Positions 5,069 to 7,169 of a DNA stretch of 7,169 nt are shown here, piece after piece; within the stretch, counting starts at the first letter, position 1, and every line of letters starts with the position of its first letter. The stretch comes from Pseudomonadota bacterium (lineage in GTDB: Bacteria > Pseudomonadota > Gammaproteobacteria > Xanthomonadales > Xanthomonadaceae), in assembly GCA_023430045.1 (NCBI GenBank), contig JAEZCF010000042.1, positions 1 to 7,169 on the forward strand. Direction: 5' to 3'. The notes beneath the pieces were generated by a model that had not been told where the DNA came from, searched no databases, and saw nothing but the letters and a program-made list of their open reading frames with translations. The position numbers and the translations under genes are program-made.

Positions 5069-5091
5069 AGCCGGCCGGAGGCCGGCTCTAC
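5069..5091 (-). repeat. SMAG hairpin 7, type A
   Basis: AGCCGGCC (5069-5076), loop GGA, GGCCGGCT (5080-5087), foot CTAC (5088-5091). It is followed by GTGAGC as in hairpins 2 and 5, then by unrelated sequence and the ppiD stop, so it looks like a third, truncated copy of the unit. Confidence 0.8.
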
Positions 5092-5109
5092 GTGAGCGCC
5101 GTGGGGCGC

Positions 5110-7068
5110 TTACAGGTTGTTCTCGGTGGTCTGCACCAGGAAGCGCTTGCGGGTGGACTTCACGAACGCATCCGCCGCCGCCATGCCGTCGAGCTGGCTC
5201 AGCTGCTGCTTGAGTTGGCTGCGCTGTTCGGCGGTGACTTCCTTGACATCGCCCGGGGTGACCTTGGTGACCGCGAAGACCACCGGACGTGCCTGCACGT
5301 GTACCTTGCCATAGCTCGGCTTGCCTTCGGCTGGCAGCGCAGCACTGAATACCGCCCGGTTGATTTCCAGCGTCGGCACCGGCTGCGTGCGCGGCAGGCC
5401 CGGCATCGGGCTGATCTGCAGCTTCTCGCTTTCCGCCAGTGACTGCAGGCTCTGACCGGCCCTGAGCTTGGCCAGCAGGGCATCGGCGGCCTTGTCGCCA
5501 GCCTGCCGCACGCGATCGGCACGAATCGCCGCAATCACCTGTTCGCGCGCCTGATCAAGCGGGATGGCCTGTTCGGGCGTGTGCTCCACGACGCGGATCA
5601 CCACGCTGTGGTTGCCGCTGGCATCCAGTTCGATCGGATCGCTGGCGGTGCCGTCCTGTACCAGGATCTCGGAGAACGCAGCCCGCTGCACTGCCGGGTT
5701 GGCAGCGATGCCGGTGGCGGTTTCACGGGTGAAGGGACCGATCGTCTGCAGCGGCAGATTCACCGCCTGCGCGGCGGCAGCCAGATCGCTCGGGTTCTTG
5801 TTCACCACGTCGACCACGCGACCTGCCAGTTCGGTGTAACCGCGCTCGCCATCGGCCTTGATCTGTTCGGCCAGCAGCTGGTCACGCACGTCCTCGAACG
5901 GCTTGCCTTCGCCACCGCGCACTTCGCGCACCTGGATGACGTGATAACCGAAGTCGGTCTTCACCGGGCCGATGATGTCGCCGGCCTTGGCGGCGAACAC
6001 CGCATCCTCGAACGGCTTCACCATCGCACCGTGTTCCACCCAGCCGAGGTCGCCACCCTGCTCCCTGGAGCCGGTGTCATCGGAGTTGGCCTTGGCCAGC
6101 GCGGCGAAATCCGCACCTGCGGCCTTGGCTTCAGTGGCCAGCCTGGCCGCCTTGGCTTCGGCGCCATCGCCGGTGTTGATCAGGATGTGCGAGGTCAGGC
6201 GCTGTTCCGGCGTGGCGAAACGCGCCTTTTCGTCGGCGTATCGCTTGCGCAGGGTTGCCTCGTCCGGGGCGGCCGGAGCCGGCAGGCTGGCGCCATTGAT
6301 GTCCACGTATTCCAGCTTGACCGATTCGGCCTGGCGGAAATCGTGGGTATGGCCTTCATACCACTGCTTGATCTGCGCGTCGGTCACCGGCGCGGTGTCG
6401 GCCGGCGGCTCGGGCAGCATGGCGATTTCGACATCGCGGGTTTCACCCAGCAGCTTGAGCAGGCGCTCGGTTTCGGCTTCGGTGACGAATCCGGAGTTCT
6501 GCAGCGCGCCTGGAATCACCGACTGCTGCATGCTGGAACGCACCAGTTCCTCGAACATGGCCGGGGTGCGCGGCGGATTGCCGCTGGCCAGGGCGATGCG
6601 GTACTGATCGCCATTGAATTTGCCATCGCCGCCCAGAAACGCCGGTATGGTGGCGATGTAATCGCGCACGGCGGCATCGCCGATCACCACGCCGGCCTGT
6701 TCGCCGGCCAGACGCACCACCTGCTCGTCGACCAGCTGGTCCAGCACGGCAAGCTTGTTCTCCACGCTTTCAAACGCACGCGGATCGAAGTCGTCACCCT
6801 GCTGCTGGCGCACACGCGCACGCTCCTGTTCGAAGCGTTCTCGGAACTCCTGCGAGGTGATCTCGTGATGCTTCCACAGCAGGCGGACCGGCCACCAGGA
6901 CGGCGCGGACGTCCACCAGCTCGGCGGCGCCGATACCTTGGCCACGTTCTGCGCACCGACGCCACCGAGGTAGCTGTTGTCGATGACGAACAGGAACGGG
7001 ATCATCAACAGTCCCAGGATCACGGTGACGATCCAGCCCGAGGTCTTGTCGCGAAGTTTCTGCAGCAT
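5110..7068 (-). CDS. ppiD: peptidyl-prolyl isomerase / periplasmic chaperone PpiD
   Basis: This 652-residue protein is an inner-membrane-anchored periplasmic folding factor that meets proteins leaving the Sec translocon. It begins MLQKLRDKTSGWIV with a short cytosolic end and one membrane segment (about 12-30: VTVILGLLMIPFLFVID), the standard PpiD N-terminus. A SurA_N-like helical chaperone region follows (about 65-245). The parvulin domain (about 288-385) holds LTSHILI (H294), QGGDLGW (337-343), KPFEDAVF (351-358) and FGYHVIQVREV (373-383, H376). It keeps the usual parvulin signature residues, whereas the E. coli PpiD parvulin domain is reported to lack activity; activity here is a guess. 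The C-terminal part (about 390-652) is the less conserved chaperone region. The frame stays open upstream to 7128, but those codons overlap the promoter, so the ATG at 7068 is preferred; no clear Shine-Dalgarno is seen. A tryptophan-rich stretch (49-65) follows the anchor. Confidence 0.95.
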   Translation of the reverse strand: MLQKLRDKTSGWIVTVILGLLMIPFLFVIDNSYLGGVGAQNVAKVSAPPSWWTSAPSWWPVRLLWKHHEITSQEFRERFEQERARVRQQQGDDFDPRAFESVENKLAVLDQLVDEQVVRLAGEQAGVVIGDAAVRDYIATIPAFLGGDGKFNGDQYRIALASGNPPRTPAMFEELVRSSMQQSVIPGALQNSGFVTEAETERLLKLLGETRDVEIAMLPEPPADTAPVTDAQIKQWYEGHTHDFRQAESVKLEYVDINGASLPAPAAPDEATLRKRYADEKARFATPEQRLTSHILINTGDGAEAKAARLATEAKAAGADFAALAKANSDDTGSREQGGDLGWVEHGAMVKPFEDAVFAAKAGDIIGPVKTDFGYHVIQVREVRGGEGKPFEDVRDQLLAEQIKADGERGYTELAGRVVDVVNKNPSDLAAAAQAVNLPLQTIGPFTRETATGIAANPAVQRAAFSEILVQDGTASDPIELDASGNHSVVIRVVEHTPEQAIPLDQAREQVIAAIRADRVRQAGDKAADALLAKLRAGQSLQSLAESEKLQISPMPGLPRTQPVPTLEINRAVFSAALPAEGKPSYGKVHVQARPVVFAVTKVTPGDVKEVTAEQRSQLKQQLSQLDGMAAADAFVKSTRKRFLVQTTENNL

Positions 7069-7099
7069 GGGAAAATCAAGGCCTGATGGCGAGCCGCGC

Positions 7100-7128
7100 A
7101 GTGTAACCCGCTTCTGGGCAGGCGCCAA
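7100..7128 (-). promoter_or_regulatory. ppiD: sigma70-type promoter of ppiD
   Basis: On the minus strand TTGGCG (7128-7123) and TACACT (7105-7100) are separated by 17 nt. This predicts a start near 7093 and a leader of about 25 nt before the ATG at 7068. The boxes match consensus at 4 of 6 (-35) and 4 of 6 (-10) positions. It suggests that ppiD is transcribed on its own, although the gene upstream lies outside the window. Confidence 0.6.
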
Positions 7129-7149
7129 AAACCGCGCGCGCCGGAGGGT

Positions 7150-7168
7150 TGCCGAGCATGGCTCGGCA
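7150..7168. repeat. SMAG-like hairpin at the right edge
   Basis: TGCCGAGC (7150-7157), loop ATG and GCTCGGCA (7161-7168) form a perfect 8-bp stem, followed by a single C before the window ends. Arm length and loop match the array at 4857-5091, and the final C would be the first base of a CTAC foot. It could also be the terminator of a gene outside the window. Confidence 0.5.
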
Positions 7169-7169
7169 C

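Larger units (their letters stand above)
4857..5091. repeat. SMAG/REP-type hairpin array between mltD and ppiD
   Basis: The 255-bp gap between the convergent mltD and ppiD stops contains seven short inverted repeats with arms of 7-8 bp and loops of mostly 3 nt, and no gene. Five of the seven carry a GTAG tetranucleotide at the foot: GTAG on the plus strand for the first, CTAC on the plus strand (GTAG on the minus strand) for the third, fifth, sixth and seventh. The second has GTAC and the fourth has neither. Two stem types alternate, AGCCGGCC/GGCCGGCT (type A) and AGCCGACC/GGTCGGCT (type B). This matches the SMAG class of REP elements known from Stenotrophomonas maltophilia, thought to be moved by RAYT transposases. 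At a convergent site they could stop or slow transcription from both sides. No transposase is encoded here. Confidence 0.85.

Noticed and set aside
4857..5091. CRISPR array
   Set aside because: The repeats are palindromes of about 19-23 bp with unequal, partly shared spacers and a GTAG foot. There are no unique spacers of constant length and no cas genes.
5581..7086. 501-codon open frame on the plus strand, opposite ppiD
   Set aside because: It is antisense to a complete ppiD with all its domains, has no recognisable motif, and is the expected result of GC-rich third positions.
7069..7128. 20-codon N-terminal extension of PpiD
   Set aside because: It overlaps the predicted promoter, and PpiD normally begins MLQKLRDK right before the membrane anchor.
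1..7169. Phage, plasmid, insertion sequence or defence island
   Set aside because: No integrase, transposase, toxin-antitoxin, restriction or phage gene is present; all protein genes are housekeeping or of known families with similar base composition.

Overview
The window looks like chromosomal core DNA from a high-GC gammaproteobacterium of the Xanthomonadaceae, most likely Stenotrophomonas or a close relative. Three things point there: strongly GC-biased codon use; the gene neighbourhood mltD-gloB-methyltransferase-rnhA-dnaQ, which also groups together in E. coli; and intergenic palindromes ending in GTAG/CTAC that match the SMAG (Stenotrophomonas maltophilia GTAG) class of REP elements.

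Layout, left to right. (1) The 5' part of a tRNA-Ser(CGA) gene, minus strand and cut by the window edge, with a good sigma70-type promoter. (2) A stand-alone PP2C-type protein phosphatase on the plus strand (221-925). (3) A three-gene minus-strand run with tight spacing: methyltransferase (start about 2830), rnhA (14-nt overlap) and dnaQ (4-nt gap). It converges on the phosphatase across a 40-bp gap holding a perfect 9-bp hairpin. (4) Head-to-head with the methyltransferase, a plus-strand pair gloB-mltD joined by an ATGA stop/start overlap. (5) A 255-bp gene-free gap (4855-5109) packed with seven short hairpins, one 60-bp two-hairpin unit being duplicated at a 102-bp interval. (6) ppiD on the minus strand, converging on mltD, with a well-formed promoter. 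A last SMAG-like hairpin lies at the right edge.

The genes are housekeeping: proofreading (dnaQ), RNA-DNA hybrid removal (rnhA), methylglyoxal detoxification (gloB), peptidoglycan cleavage (mltD), periplasmic folding (ppiD) and protein dephosphorylation. Nothing in the coding regions suggests a new defence system, phage, plasmid, CRISPR array or insertion sequence. The most interesting part is the structured repeat array between mltD and ppiD, together with repeat-like hairpins in the other convergent gap and at the right edge. All seven protein genes belong to known families; the PP2C phosphatase and the YafS-like methyltransferase are the two whose substrates cannot be told from the sequence.
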